A stretch of 64,000 nt of DNA from Cinclus cinclus (lineage: Eukaryota > Chordata > Aves > Passeriformes > Cinclidae): assembly GCF_963662255.1 (NCBI RefSeq), contig NW_026912131.1:248001-312000 (forward strand), read 5' to 3'. Of this stretch, positions 32,001 to 40,500 are shown piece by piece (position 1 is the first letter of the stretch; every line of letters starts with the position of its first letter). The notes beneath the pieces are model-generated. The model searched no databases. It worked only from the letters and a program-made list of their open reading frames with translations, and was not told the DNA's origin. Made by a program: the position numbers and the translations under genes.

Positions 32001-32551
32001 TGGAGGTAAAATGGGCTTTCACTGCCTGTGCAGAGCCTCAGGCTCCTCTGGAACACGGCACATTAGCCCAGGCAGCGCTCTGGAGTCCTCTGCTTGTTTG
32101 CTTGCCTCTCCCTGTCCCTGCTGTGGGCACAGCCTTTTGTTTGCTCTGTCTGTTGTGGCAGCCCATGGCTTTCACAAAGGCACCTTCACTCCACTGCCTC
32201 CCTCCCTGGCGCCGTGTCCCCGGACACACACTGGCCTCTCTTGCACAGCTGCCAGTGAGAGCTTTTTGCCCTCAGTGTTGTCTGGTGCAGTTCAGGGTGT
32301 CTGAGCAGAGACGTCCTTGCCTTGATGTCCATAGGTCCTTTGGCTTCATGTTTGCTGGCAGGTTTCTGTGACCCTCTCTCTCATCCAATGTGCAGGTGGC
32401 AACTGAAGGGAGAAGAACTAGAACTTTTAGGAGAGAATTGCCCTCACATTACTTTACATTACCTGTCCTCAAGTCTGCCCAGGAAAATACATCGGCTTGT
32501 GAAGGAGAAGAGTCCTCCAGGAGCTCAGGGCAGCAGCAGCCCTCCTGCTGA
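17047..32551 (+). CDS. CEP250-like: CEP250-like (C-Nap1-like) coiled-coil gene with internal duplication
   Basis: Twenty-two exons with GT-AG borders (one of them truncated and probably skipped) encode Gln/Glu/Leu-rich coiled coil. Counting from ATG 17,266 and skipping the truncated exon, the sum is 3,855 bases, exactly in frame, about 1,284 residues ending at TGA 32,549-32,551. Residues from exons 18,875-20,964 follow human CEP250 around residues 850-1,080 closely in order and character. CEP250 links the mother and daughter centrioles. The copy is much shorter than the human protein (about 2,440 residues), lacks the known N-terminus and true C-terminus, and carries a duplicated middle. It is a rearranged paralogue; function is uncertain. 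Confidence 0.7.
17242..17474 (+). CDS. CEP250-like: CEP250-like exon: first well-supported coding exon
   Basis: Acceptor gggctttcag, donor gtgagtttt, leaving phase 2. It encodes 77 residues: an acidic Ser/Asp-rich start, DEQDPFELVQQATENCGRL, then a helix ending LLEDIRR. ATG at 17,266 is a plausible start. Identical in unit 2 (61,525-61,757). Confidence 0.6.
17937..18078 (+). CDS. CEP250-like: CEP250-like exon
   Basis: The acceptor tctctgcag joins the AG left by the previous exon into a Ser codon. It encodes 47 further residues with a helical, charged C-terminal half ending AEKDRIE. The donor GTTGGT is a weak GT site. Leaves phase 0, so it can join directly to the exon at 18,875. Confidence 0.55.
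18146..18278 (+). pseudogene. CEP250-like: CEP250-like exon truncated at its 3' side
   Basis: From a weak acceptor at 18,144-18,145 the frame reads coiled-coil-like sequence, including MEQLQLQGALLEEERDDVTT, similar to the LEGELLRQEQ-type segment of CEP250. After TTALD no GT donor follows and the sequence turns into non-coding DNA with a CR1 tail. The exon has lost its 3' end; splicing from 18,078 to 18,875 would bypass it in frame. Confidence 0.55.
18555..18690 (+). mobile_element. CR1 LINE 3' end
   Basis: Shows the diagnostic CR1 terminus: gtggttggactcaatg, gaaggtctttgccaac, and aaatgattccatgagactgtgattct, a decayed form of the ATTCTATGA tail. It lies just after the truncated exon. The copy is at 62,838-62,973. 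Confidence 0.85.
18875..19045 (+). CDS. CEP250-like: CEP250-like exon, coiled coil
   Basis: 171 bases, phase 0 to 0, acceptor cccttcctcag, donor gtaatg. 57 residues of charged helix (HKEKAEREREHQKMLFEMRQ) that match the CEP250 segment with the KWEKER-type repeat. Identical in unit 2 (63,158-63,328). Confidence 0.7.
19659..19793 (+). CDS. CEP250-like: CEP250-like exon A1
   Basis: 135 bases, phase 0 to 0. Encodes VLLEEQNERSALSEAVLQTR and on to KVKEQQGKGQ. The closest human CEP250 region has LLETLLQTQKELADASQQLE. First exon of the duplicated set; its partner is 25,203-25,343. In unit 2 the window ends inside it (63,911-64,000). Confidence 0.75.
20070..20213 (+). CDS. CEP250-like: CEP250-like exon A2
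   Basis: 144 bases, phase 0 to 0, acceptor tttgttgccag, donor gtgagca. 48 residues (TIKAQLQAELQEARSEIQAS onward) of continuous coiled coil. Identical to its duplicate at 25,620-25,763, introns included. Confidence 0.75.
20684..20964 (+). CDS. CEP250-like: CEP250-like exon A3
   Basis: 281 bases, phase 0 to 2. Encodes VGELTSQLAASRESQEAIVQ and a further 73 residues of coiled coil to EREKD; corresponds to the CEP250 segment with VEDLKSQLVAQDDSQ. The duplicate at 26,234-26,514 is identical. Confidence 0.75.
21810..21969 (+). CDS. CEP250-like: CEP250-like exon A4
   Basis: 160 bases, phase 2 to 0. Encodes RLNVSLEKKNLCLNSLEENN and on to LLEFNTQ. Its duplicate (27,722-27,881) differs at roughly a dozen of 53 residues, while the intron just downstream is almost identical. 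Confidence 0.75.
22528..22768 (+). CDS. CEP250-like: CEP250-like exon A5, shorter by 21 codons
   Basis: 241 bases, phase 0 to 1. Starts TWAMLEAVMEKAARQEAQEK and contains VSELRVRLQSSEERAEAMAA. Compared with its duplicate it lacks 63 bases, that is 21 residues or three heptads, so the coiled-coil register can be kept. Confidence 0.75.
23383..23537 (+). CDS. CEP250-like: CEP250-like exon A6
   Basis: 155 bases, phase 1 to 0. The first base pair completes an Asp codon; then WWNGELKHASREIALQKEAA onward. Identical in the duplicate (29,342-29,496). Flanking introns are also nearly identical. Confidence 0.75.
24486..24812 (+). CDS. CEP250-like: CEP250-like exon A7
   Basis: 327 bases, phase 0 to 0, ending at donor gtacgca. 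Starts HERDLDQQHMRHLKKKNEFH and keeps an open frame, but the second half (around GFYGVSATVNQKGRREHIG) is less heptad-like than in its duplicate. An earlier GT (after 24,789) could serve as an alternative donor. Confidence 0.65.
25203..25343 (+). CDS. CEP250-like: CEP250-like exon B1, chimeric at the duplication joint
   Basis: Acceptor taccaagcag and first codons (AEQK) come from the sequence type found near 31,741-31,755; from LEEQNERSAL on it is the duplicate of exon A1. The joint lies at about 25,211 with only a few shared bases. The frame is kept (141 bases, 47 codons, phase 0 to 0). Differs from A1 by AEQK for VLL, V for A, and QVWQ for QLLQ. Confidence 0.7.
25620..25763 (+). CDS. CEP250-like: CEP250-like exon B2
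   Basis: Identical to exon A2 at an offset of 5,550 bases, including both splice sites. Confidence 0.75.
26234..26514 (+). CDS. CEP250-like: CEP250-like exon B3
   Basis: Identical to exon A3 at an offset of 5,550 bases; leaves phase 2. Confidence 0.75.
27722..27881 (+). CDS. CEP250-like: CEP250-like exon B4
   Basis: Same length and phase as A4 but reads RLILSLEEKNLCLKSLEENN and later RSEHRRELQELNTQ, which looks closer to an ancestral coiled coil than the A4 version (CKHRRELLEFNTQ). The preceding intron is about 360 bases longer than in set A. Confidence 0.75.
28430..28733 (+). CDS. CEP250-like: CEP250-like exon B5, full length
   Basis: 304 bases, phase 0 to 1. Encodes IQALQDTVLEMEAAQATREK, then EQCLKTSVHMLQTEVSQLRV, which resembles the CEP250 stretch ASHITEQQLRASLWAQEAK. 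It keeps the 21 codons missing from A5. Confidence 0.75.
29342..29496 (+). CDS. CEP250-like: CEP250-like exon B6
   Basis: Identical to exon A6 at an offset of 5,959 bases; phase 1 to 0. Confidence 0.75.
30445..30714 (+). CDS. CEP250-like: CEP250-like exon B7
   Basis: 270 bases, phase 0 to 0, donor gtacgct. Starts HGWDLDQQHMRYLSKKNEMP and stays heptad-like to the end (WIEEAQVLRAALSKSEMAKG). 57 bases shorter than A7, and strongly diverged from it inside otherwise similar flanks. Confidence 0.7.
31222..31362 (+). CDS. CEP250-like: CEP250-like exon after set B, first of a tandem pair
   Basis: 141 bases, phase 0 to 0, acceptor tgtatccccag, donor gtaaaatgg. Encodes a mixed acidic segment ending LSTEPRRTGEQ. 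The region 31,020-31,400 is repeated about 644 bases downstream, producing the next exon. Confidence 0.55.
31868..32005 (+). CDS. CEP250-like: CEP250-like exon, second of a tandem pair
   Basis: 138 bases, phase 0 to 0, acceptor acccatcag, donor gtaaaatgg. Ends DKPEKREATTDPRRTVE, in the same layout as the previous exon (DPRRT/EPRRT before the donor), so the two are paralogous exons. Confidence 0.55.
32396..32551 (+). CDS. CEP250-like: CEP250-like terminal exon as now arranged
   Basis: Acceptor atccaatgtgcag; 51 codons from VATEGRRTRTFRREL to a Ser/Gln-rich end, then TGA. 100 bases later the similarity with 14,362-14,520 stops abruptly, so the original 3' part, including the C-terminal exon stranded at 14,749, has been lost from this copy. 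No AATAAA follows within 100 bases. Confidence 0.5.
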   Translation: MATEGRRTRTFRRELPSHYFTLPVLKSAQENTSACEGEESSRSSGQQQPSC

Positions 32552-32651
32552 TGGAGAAAGCCTGTGGAGAAAGGGTCAGGGCCCAAATGTGTGCCTTGGA
32601 AATCCCAGTTGGGTTCCTAAATGCCGTGGGAACTCTCTCTAATCGAGCTGT

Positions 32652-33074
32652 GGTAGCTTATGATGATGACAATTTTAAACTCAAAGATCTTTATCACAAT
32701 TCATTACTACCCAATACAGGGAGCTATAACTTCTGATACAGTGCATTCAATTTGAAGCAACACTGAAGCAATTCTATCCAAGCCAGCAAAACCAATTCTT
32801 AACCAAAGATTGATGCTACTCACCCAAACCTATGCCCATGGGCAAACATTTCCCTCGGCTTCAAGGAGTGTCCTTGAGGGGCATCCTCACTCCAGGGAGG
32901 AACCTGCAGAAGAAAGACACGTGACATGGAACAATTTGGTCAAGGCGGCAGAAGCCTGCCATGTGTGGAGCTTTTTTATTTGTCATTAGGAAACTGCAAC
33001 CTGTTTCTTTTTTCTGAGAGTCACAGAATCTCACGCTGGGTGAGGCTGGAGGCATCTCTGGAGGTCGCCTTGTG
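32652..33074. other. No gene; repeat-like sequence after the breakpoint
   Basis: Sequence of unknown origin follows the breakpoint at about 32,651. Bases 33,020-33,070 (gagtcacagaatctcacgctgggtgaggctgga) look like the start of an antisense CR1 fragment. Confidence 0.35.
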
Positions 33075-33260
33075 TCTTAGTTTGAAAGACAGGTGTTTGC
33101 TAAGAAAAGTAGAAGCTTTTTTTTTGAACTGAAAAATATGATCCTTTCTTTTTACCAATTATTATGATTTTGAAATTAAGGGAGCTCTTAGGCAAAGATA
33201 TGGGGATAGGAATAACAGTTTTTTACTAGTATATCTAACAAGACAAACAGGAAAAACAAC
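33075..33260 (+). repeat. LTR-type repeat, inverted relative to 39,545-39,725
   Basis: Blocks such as agtttgaaagacaggtgt, gaaattaaggg and ataggaataacag read here on the plus strand recur as reverse complement at 39,545-39,725. They match an avian LTR-associated repeat I know from songbird genomes by appearance only. Confidence 0.55.
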
Positions 33261-35000
33261 AGCTATGAAATTAGCCACAAAGCTTTTGAAGGTCCTTCTA
33301 CTTAGTGCTTTTAAGGTGGTTTTAAATAGCTTATTGCACTGTTTTGACTTTTTTAGTTGTTGCTGCGTGATAAGGATTGTGGTACACTTAGTTAATGCCA
33401 TGTTTTTTGGCCTAGGTGTTTATGAGGCTATTTTTGAAATGAGTCTCATTGTTTGACTCAATTTTTTTAGGGGTACCATGTCTCCAAAGGACTTGCTTTT
33501 TTAGGCCTAGGATGGTGTTGCGGGCAGTGGCGTGAGGTACAGGGTAGGTTTTTAATTGTTCAGTGGTGGTTTTTACTAGGGTTAGCACATAGCGCTTGTC
33601 TTGGCGTGTTTGAGGCAGTGTGATGTAGTTAATTTGCTGGGCTTCCTTATATTTGGACTACTGCCCCCCATACCAGAGGGCCTTCACTTGTTTGGTTTGC
33701 TTGATGGCAGTGCACGTTTTACAGTCATGGACAACCTGGGAAATACTGTCTATGCTTAGATCTACTTTTTGGTTTTGTGCCTACTTATAGGTAGCATTTT
33801 TGTCTTGATGACTTGAGGCATTATGGGCTTATTGAGCTAGGAACAATTTCTTTTTGTGTTGTTAGTTTATTTGTGACACCTTTATTCCTGTAGCTTGATT
33901 TACTTGCTTATTGTGTTGGTGCTCTTCATTAGCCTGGCTTTTGGGGACATGGGTATTTACATGATGGACTTTTACGGGTTGCTTTTCTACCCGATTGGCA
34001 ATGTTTTTTCACTTATTAGCAGCTTAGATTGTTTGGTTTTGTTTTGTTTTAACGTTGTTAGCCTTTTTTCATTTCTTTTAGCCAATTTTACAGAGCATTG
34101 GCTACCATTCATGAATTAGTTTAAAGGTAAAGCTTTGGCTACTTGTTTTTTTAGTAATGTTCAGGGCCAGCTGAACAGCTTTGAGTTCAGCAAGTTGACT
34201 TGATTTACTTTTTTTTTTTGGTAGCTTGTGCAACTTGTCGTGTGGGGCTTTATACAGCTGCTTTTTATTTTTGGTTTATTCTTATGATGCGGCAGGAACT
34301 ATCAGTGAAAAGAGCGTAACGAGTTTTGTTTGTTGGCAGTTGGTTGTATGGTGGGGCTTTATTAGTTTGGGTCCCTTGTTTTTGCTTTTTTTTATTGGCA
34401 AGACCAAAATTTTTACCTTCTGGCCAGTTTGTAATTATTTTCAAAATTTCAGGGTGATTTGGGTTTTCGATACAAGTGCGCTGTGTGATGAGGGCGATTC
34501 ACTTGTTTTATGTGGATTGGTGGTGTGGTGGGTAGAGAGGACCTTTCTTTTACACATTCACCCTAGCGCTGGTAGTCGGGGTCTTAGGAGGAGCTGTGCT
34601 TTTGCGCTAATCACTTTTGAGGTAGCTTGAACTTTTTTATAAGCAGCCAAGATCTTCTTCTTTGTTGGGGTGTAGTTGGCTTTAGACTTTTGGTAATTTT
34701 GGCTTTAAAATTTTAGAGGTTGGCTTTGGGTTTTACTAGGTACTTTTTGCCAAAGGCTTTAGGACAAGTCTTTGTTTGCGGCTGCAGAGTTAAGGACATT
34801 TTGTACTTTTGGTTCCATTTTGACCGGGCTGAGGGCTATGGCATGAGCGATTTTTTGCTTGATTTGGGTAAAGGCTTGCTGCTGCTTAGGACTTTAGTGG
34901 AAATTGTTCTTTTGTTTTGGTGACCAGGTAGAGAGGGCTTACGATTTGGCTGTACTTAGGAATGTGCATTTTTTAAAAGCCTATGGCACTTAGGAAAGCT
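33260..35000 (-). pseudogene. ERV pol relic (RT end, RNase H, integrase), G-to-A hypermutated
   Basis: The minus strand holds remnants in the order RT C-terminal part, RNase H (ALFTDSSCRIIR at about 34,283-34,318) and integrase (zinc-finger part HDCKTCTAIK at about 33,702-33,731; core INYITLP at about 33,613-33,633 and ESNNETHF at 33,436-33,459). The plus strand is strikingly T-rich and C-poor, with many in-frame stops and Asn/Lys where acidic residues are conserved in this family, including catalytic integrase positions. No intact product is possible. It resembles gammaretrovirus-like avian ERVs. Reading of the family is by eye. Confidence 0.7.
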
Positions 35001-35189
35001 TGTGGGGTTTTTTTGTTGGTTGGTGGAGACATTGTTATGCCGGAGGAATGTAGAGACACGGCTGTGGAAGCAGTCTGGAAGGGGGAGAATAATTAGGGAG
35101 CTCTTGAGCCAGGCGTACACCAGGTCTGAGGAGCAGAGGAAGCTACAGCAGCTGTCTATTGTCTTCAAAAAAGCCTGGCCAGTGAAGGT

Positions 35190-35510
35190 GGCTCCTGAGA
35201 ACTTCAAAGAGCATTACAGCAGTCTTAAAGATGGGCACAAAGGAGGGTCTGCAGAAGAACTACAGGCTAATCAGCTCCTTTGGAATCCCTGGGAAGGTGA
35301 TGGAGCAAATCCTCCTGGAAAGCCTTTCAAGCTACTGAGAGGGAAAGGCATTGGGAACTGCCAGCACAGATTGCCCATGGAGAAATGGTGCCTGACCAAC
35401 CTGATGGACTCTGTGAATAACAGGAGACCAGGGATGGTGTTGCCTGACATTGCAAAACATTGTGTGGAGAGAGCAAGGCCCCTCACAAGGCCTCCTTGGA
35501 GAACTATCCC
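35190..35510 (+). mobile_element. CR1 LINE fragment, reverse transcriptase region
   Basis: ctacaggctaatcagctcc, gggaaggtgatggagcaaatcctcctgga, and gcctgaccaacctgatggac follow the order of the CR1 ORF2 reverse-transcriptase region. Rearranged and 3'-truncated; no useful open frame. Confidence 0.65.
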
Positions 35511-35519
35511 CTGGATAAG

Positions 35520-35990
35520 AATTGCTTAGTCACGGTGACTAGGCTGAGACCCTTCTCCTCGCTTTGGACCCCGCTTCATCTCCTTGTAAAACTATTGGTT
35601 CTATTTCCTTAGCCCCAGACCACTGATGATTCTGTCAAGCCATCCTTTGCCTCTAAAAACCCCTACTTTTACCCAGTTCACTGGAATGCTGCTGTCCCTG
35701 GACTCCCCTTGTCAGAAGACAATAAAGAACCCTGCGGAACCTCTACACAGCGCTCCCGCTCTCATTTCTGTGCACCGGCCAAAGTACCTTGCAAGCCCAG
35801 CTGAAATCACTTGGAGCTGACATCACTCTAAGAGCTGATTGCCTGAACTCCAGGCACCGCTTGCATCTTGCTACCTTGTGGCTGAAGCCTGCCTGAGACG
35901 CCAGGAGAGGCCGTTCCTTGCGGAACTCCCTATCCGGGTACGTCGGTGGCAGCCAGGGGCTTTGACCCCAGGCTGCTACAACATTCAACA
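35520..35990 (+). repeat. Possible LTR with AATAAA
   Basis: Contains acaataaagaaccctgcgg (AATAAA at about 35,721-35,726) followed by a GC-richer stretch, like the R-U5 part of an ERV LTR in plus orientation. Ends not resolved. Confidence 0.35.
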
Positions 35991-36827
35991 GCCACGCAGT
36001 CTCCTCACAGCCCGACTGGTGAGATATGGACTGAGAGAATGGCCAAGTGAATGGAAAACTGCCCAAAGCAGCGGGCTGCGTGCTGCTGGATCAGGTGTAT
36101 GAAGTGGCCAGGTTGTGGTGACACCACTCACAGATCATCCCTGGAGCCACTATTACTGTTGATGAATGACTAAGATTTATATGCAGAGGATGTCTCCTCA
36201 AAGCAAATGTGGGCCATGAAACTTTACAACGGGGTGTTCATTCCACCATGCTCATCATACCTATTCATCACAAGGTACTTCCTAGCTCCTACATGAACCT
36301 TACTTTTCCTAGAACTACTTCACCCAGCCCTGCCCCTTCCTGGAAGTCCTTTTATGGTCTTAGAGGGTTGTCTGATCCGGTCCCTGCTGGTCGTATTCAC
36401 TGAGAGCCCCCAAAGTTGTAAGTTCCCTTGCCTTGAACTTCTCTTAGGGCATGCACTGCTGTTTCTTGTTACATAACTTTGCCACAAAACCCACCTAGGT
36501 TCCTTCTTATCTGTTTACCCACTGCTTCCAGCTCTGGTTAGCATCCTATGTGTCTACTTTTGCATTCTTTAATCTAATTTCCTAGTTAGTCTTTAAGCTC
36601 TATTTTGCAATTGAAAATTTCTATTTCCCATGTTGTCTGTCACAGTGAGTGGCAGCAATGCATCTTCCTGGCTGGAGCCACCCCCATTTCCATGCAGTCC
36701 TGGCCCAATGAGATGCCCCAGTCTCCTCAGGAGCTGCCCTTTGACCTCCTCAGGGACCACCCAATGGCCATGATGCCACGGCAGCTTGGCAACCCCTGCA
36801 TTCCTCATCGCAATGGTTATGTTTCAC
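35991..36827. other. No gene identified
   Basis: Mixed sequence with short frames only. Possibly ERV internal sequence next to the LTR-like block, but I see no conserved motif. Confidence 0.35.
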
Positions 36828-37244
36828 CTCAGCATAGAATCCCAGACTGCTCTGGGCTGGAGGGACCTCAAAGCTCATCCTATTCCATCCCCTGCCACCA
36901 CAGCAGGTTGCTCCAAGCTCCCTCCAACCTGGCCTTGGACACTTCCAGGGATGGGGCAGCCACAGCTGCTCTGGGCAACCTGTGCCAGGGCCTCACCATC
37001 CCCACAGGGAAGAATTTCTTCTAAGCCCGTCCTCTCTCAGTGGATAGCCATTCCTCTTGTCCTGGCATTCCAGGCCCTTGTCCAAGGTCCCCCCTCATCT
37101 CTCTTGGGAGCCCCTTTAGGCACTGCAAATGGCTCTGAGCTCTCCCTGGAGCCTTCTCTTCTCCAGGCTGAACACCCCCAGCTCTCCCAGACTGGCTCCA
37201 AGCAGAGGGCCTCCAGCCCTGAGAGCATCTCTGCGGCCACTCTT
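36828..37244 (-). mobile_element. CR1 LINE, antisense, part 1 of an interrupted copy
   Basis: Reads on the plus strand as the reverse complement of CR1: atagaatcccagactgctctggg, ggagggacctcaaagctcatc, caacctggccttggacacttccagg, gggcaacctgtgccagggcctcacc, and ctccaggctgaacacccccagctctc. It breaks at 37,244 and resumes at 37,800. Confidence 0.85.
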
Positions 37245-37799
37245 TGTTATAAATACATGTTGTGGTATTGGCTTTTCCCAAATGTTTGGGTGGATAATAA
37301 AAGTGTGGTGTTGAAATGGTTTTCAAGCTGCAGTTTTCTTTAGGAGTAAGGCAAGGTGATAAAGTGTGTTTGTAGTAAGTGAAGTGCCTGCTTGGTTGGA
37401 TAAGACCCAATAAAGACACCTGCTACTGATATACCAGCTACCTGCAGGGACTGTCTGTAGAAATTGAGGACCACAGCCCAAGTTAAGACTGATAAGAAAA
37501 CTAAATTAGAAGCACGGCCAAGAAACACGCATGCTCTGAAAAGGTGGACTCAAGGAGTGGGCATGCAAAACAGTTCCTGGAATATGGAAATTAGTTTTTA
37601 GAAAAGATTGAATATGCATGAGTGGTCTGTGCATATGCAACTAGTCAATGAATTTAAGGGCTGTCTCCAAAAGAGCAGGGGTGCTCTTGGCTGAATGCCA
37701 AGCACCCAGCTGTATTACCTTTTGCTTTCTTGTTTGTCTCTTATTGTCTTCTATTGAACTTTTAAAATGTTACCAGGAAAGTGAACCTCGTTTTTCACA
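37245..37799 (+). mobile_element. Solo LTR nested in CR1, 555 bp, TG...CA
   Basis: Starts TGTTATAAATACATG and ends CTCGTTTTTCACA. The body holds gtgctcttggctgaatgccaagcacccagctgtattacc and AATAAA signals, typical of a songbird ERVL-type LTR as I recall it. The surrounding CR1 reads through if the LTR is removed. Target duplication tctt/tcta is imperfect. Confidence 0.65.
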
Positions 37800-37990
37800 T
37801 CTAGACTCACTCCAGAACCTCCACATCCTTCTGATGTTGGACCCGAGGGCTGGAGGCAGCTCTGCAGGTGAGATCTCACCTGAACGGGGCACAGGTGCAG
37901 AATCCCCCTGTCCCCTGCTGCCCTCGCTGTGGGGCCAGCCCAGGACAGGGGGGGTTCTGGGTGACAGTACAAGGGCTGGGCTGTCGCTGT
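37800..37990 (-). mobile_element. CR1 LINE, antisense, part 2 of the interrupted copy
   Basis: Continues the CR1 from 37,244: actcactccagaacctccacatccttctgatgttggaccc, ggctggaggcagctctgcaggtgagatctcacc, and ggtgcagaatccccctgtcccctgctgcc in reverse-complement CR1 order. Confidence 0.75.
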
Positions 37991-38179
37991 GTGCTCCTGT
38001 TAGACCAGACACACTCTTTTCATGGAGCGAAAAGGAGATCCCGGTTTTTTCACAAATCTCTTTCTATAGAGTTGTACAAACATACCGTGTCTATTCGCAG
38101 TGGGTCAGTAACAAGCTGTTACCCCATTGGTGCGTGTTAGGTTTCTTTTCTTTTGTTCCTTCTTACCTGTAAGAGCCAT

Positions 38180-38910
38180 AAGGAGAGATGCCTGACTTGA
38201 GACAGCTCTTTAAGATGCTGTTTATTGTATCCAGATGATTCAGCAATTCACGGGTCCTGGGTGAAAGAGCCTAGCCTACAGCTATCAGCCACAGCTGTAG
38301 GCTTGTCTGAAACCACTCGAGTTCTGCTTACAATGCATTATATACTTTTCTTTGCTGGCCATCCTAATACATAACACCCAGTCAATAGTTTTACTATTAC
38401 CTATAGCCTATCATAACTGCTAACATTACCATATTCATGTTACTATTCTCCAATCACTACGAGTTAGTATGTCACAGTTTAAGCTAGAAGTTGTTTTTCA
38501 GTTTCCTCGCACTGGAAAACTCTGAGGCCTTTTTTCTACTTTTTCTATCATCAACAGTCTGGTTTGCCTGTAGAATCATTTTGCTTGGTAAAACATCTTG
38601 TATTTAAGGTGGATTTATTCTTTGCTCCGAGCCATAAAAGCCCCTTCCAACTAACATAGCCTTTGCCTTCTTAGTTATCCACTAAGTCTGGCTCAGCAAT
38701 ACTTTTCTTCTATATCAAAACTTGCTTTCATTTCTATTCCTTCTTGAGATGCTACATTTAAAGATCTTTCTGCTAAGCATACATATCTGTGAGACTTTCT
38801 TGTCCAACTGACATCCAACCCAACACTTGCCTATAGAATTTTTCCCAGGAGTTGCTGAGAAACACTGACTGCTGGTACTTCTGGGGGCTTGAGAAAGCAA
38901 AGGTTTGGCT
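38180..38910 (-). repeat. LTR-like AT-rich block
   Basis: AT-rich sequence with no coding potential, containing gctttgctggccatcctaatacataac and gtatgtcacagtttaagc stretches that I associate with songbird LTRs. Borders uncertain. Confidence 0.3.
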
Positions 38911-39544
38911 GGGCCCAGGTAAAAGGAGGGCAGGGGACAGCTGCTAGCTCTCTTGCTCTACTGCTTCAGGGGATGCTCAGAGGCTGCTGTTGCTTGGGGA
39001 AAGGAATTCAGCATAACCCCACCGGGAGCTGCTGCTGCTGCAGCCACTTCTTCTTCTCCTCCTTCTTCTCCTTCTTCTTGTCTGGGCCAAGCCTCTGCTC
39101 ATGACAGCAGCCACTGACCCGGGACCTTAGTAACACCTACCTCACTAAAAGAGGGACCTATGCCCATCTGCTCGTGTTCCCGGGAATCCTGAGCCCCCTG
39201 TCCCTTGCCCTGCTCGGAGCCGGCCCACCGCTGCCCCAGCCTCGCCGCTCCTCCGGCGCTGCTCTGGGTTTCCCTGCGCTGCAGCCCCACACCCCCTGCC
39301 ATGCCGGGATGGCCAGCAGTCCCAACTTCTGCCATGGAGTTTTCTGATACAGCTCGTCCACCAGCCCGGCATCTTTTGCTCATTCCTGCCGTTCCAGCTT
39401 AGTGCTCCTCAGAGTCCTGTAGCAGGGGCACTGAGATCGACTGCCCCAGGGCTTTGTGAAGCAAAGCCTCTCCTCCCTCCTATCTGGTCTCAGCTGAGAA
39501 GGCTGTCATGGGGTCCCTGCTTCTGTTTGCTATGAATTCCATCG
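38911..39544 (-). other. No gene; probable ERV-associated sequence
   Basis: Contains a CTT/TCT-rich tract (39,045-39,080) and a GC-rich part with open frames on both strands. It adjoins the inverted LTR-type repeat, so it is probably part of the same element. Confidence 0.3.
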
Positions 39545-39725
39545 TTGTTGTTTTGTTTTGCCTTGTTCTCCATACTAGTAAAGAGCTGCTATTCCTATCC
39601 TCATATGTGCCAGAGAGCCCCTTAATTTCCAAATTAGAATAATTGGCAGGGAGAGGGTTTACATTCTCCAGTCTAAGGGGGAGTCCTGCCTTTCTTTAGC
39701 AGACACCTCTCTTTCAAACCGAGAC
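39545..39725 (-). repeat. LTR-type repeat, inverted partner of 33,075-33,260
   Basis: The reverse complement gives tttgaaagagaggtgtctgctaa, ccaattattctaatttggaaattaaggg and ggataggaatagcag in the order seen at 33,075-33,260. Less hypermutated than that partner. Confidence 0.6.
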
Positions 39726-40500
39726 ACCCGTAACGATTAGACAGTTCACCAGAGGTTTCTACATGCAGGCAAACATCTGTTTTTAGGTCTTGTTTGCATT
39801 TTTTCTCTGACGCTTGAGAATAGTTTATGCAGGTGCAAGAAAGCAAGTCCCAGTCTTACAATTCTTCCTCAGGGAAACAAGCTGGTTTTCACCTTTACAG
39901 GATTCTGTTCCTAGGAAAGGCTGGTAGCGTTCTCATGCCTCTGTGTGCCTGAGTCAAAGTCCAGTCTGTGAAGCTTCCCAGGCCTGCTGTTCAGCCCCCA
40001 TCCTGGGGCACAGTGAGCTTGTTGTCCACCAACCCTCCCAAGTGCTTCTCCTCAGGGCTGCTCTCGATCCACTCTCTGCCCAGTCTGAGCCTGTCCTTGG
40101 GACTGCCCCGAGCCAGGGGCAGGCCGTGCACTTGGCCTCATTCCAGCAGAGTCACACTGGGACTTTGGTGATGGTCTCTGGGCCTATGGCAATGACTGCA
40201 GCTCATTGAATCTTTGAGCTCCTCTTGCTGATTCCCCTAGCTCATGCTTTTCGTGAGACCCCCCATGCTCCCCTTGGTACCACTTCATCACACTTGTGGC
40301 AGGTTTGCATGGCCAGGTCTGGGTAGCAGGGGCCCGCAGGGGGACCCTCTAGGAGGAGACACCAGGAGCTGCCCCCATGTTGGGCAGAGCTGGCTCCAGA
40401 GGGCTCCAGGACGGACCCACCACTGGCTAAGGCTGAGCCAAGCAGCGATGCTGGGAGGGCCTCTGTGGCCTGGTGTTAAAAACGGGGTAAACACTGCTGT
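39726..40500. other. No gene identified
   Basis: GC-rich with short chance frames on both strands. No exon, RNA gene or known repeat is evident. Confidence 0.35.

Noticed and set aside
33895..34923. Hydrophobic plus-strand frames resembling membrane proteins
   Set aside because: They are Phe/Leu-rich because the strand is T-rich; the real signal is the decayed pol on the minus strand.
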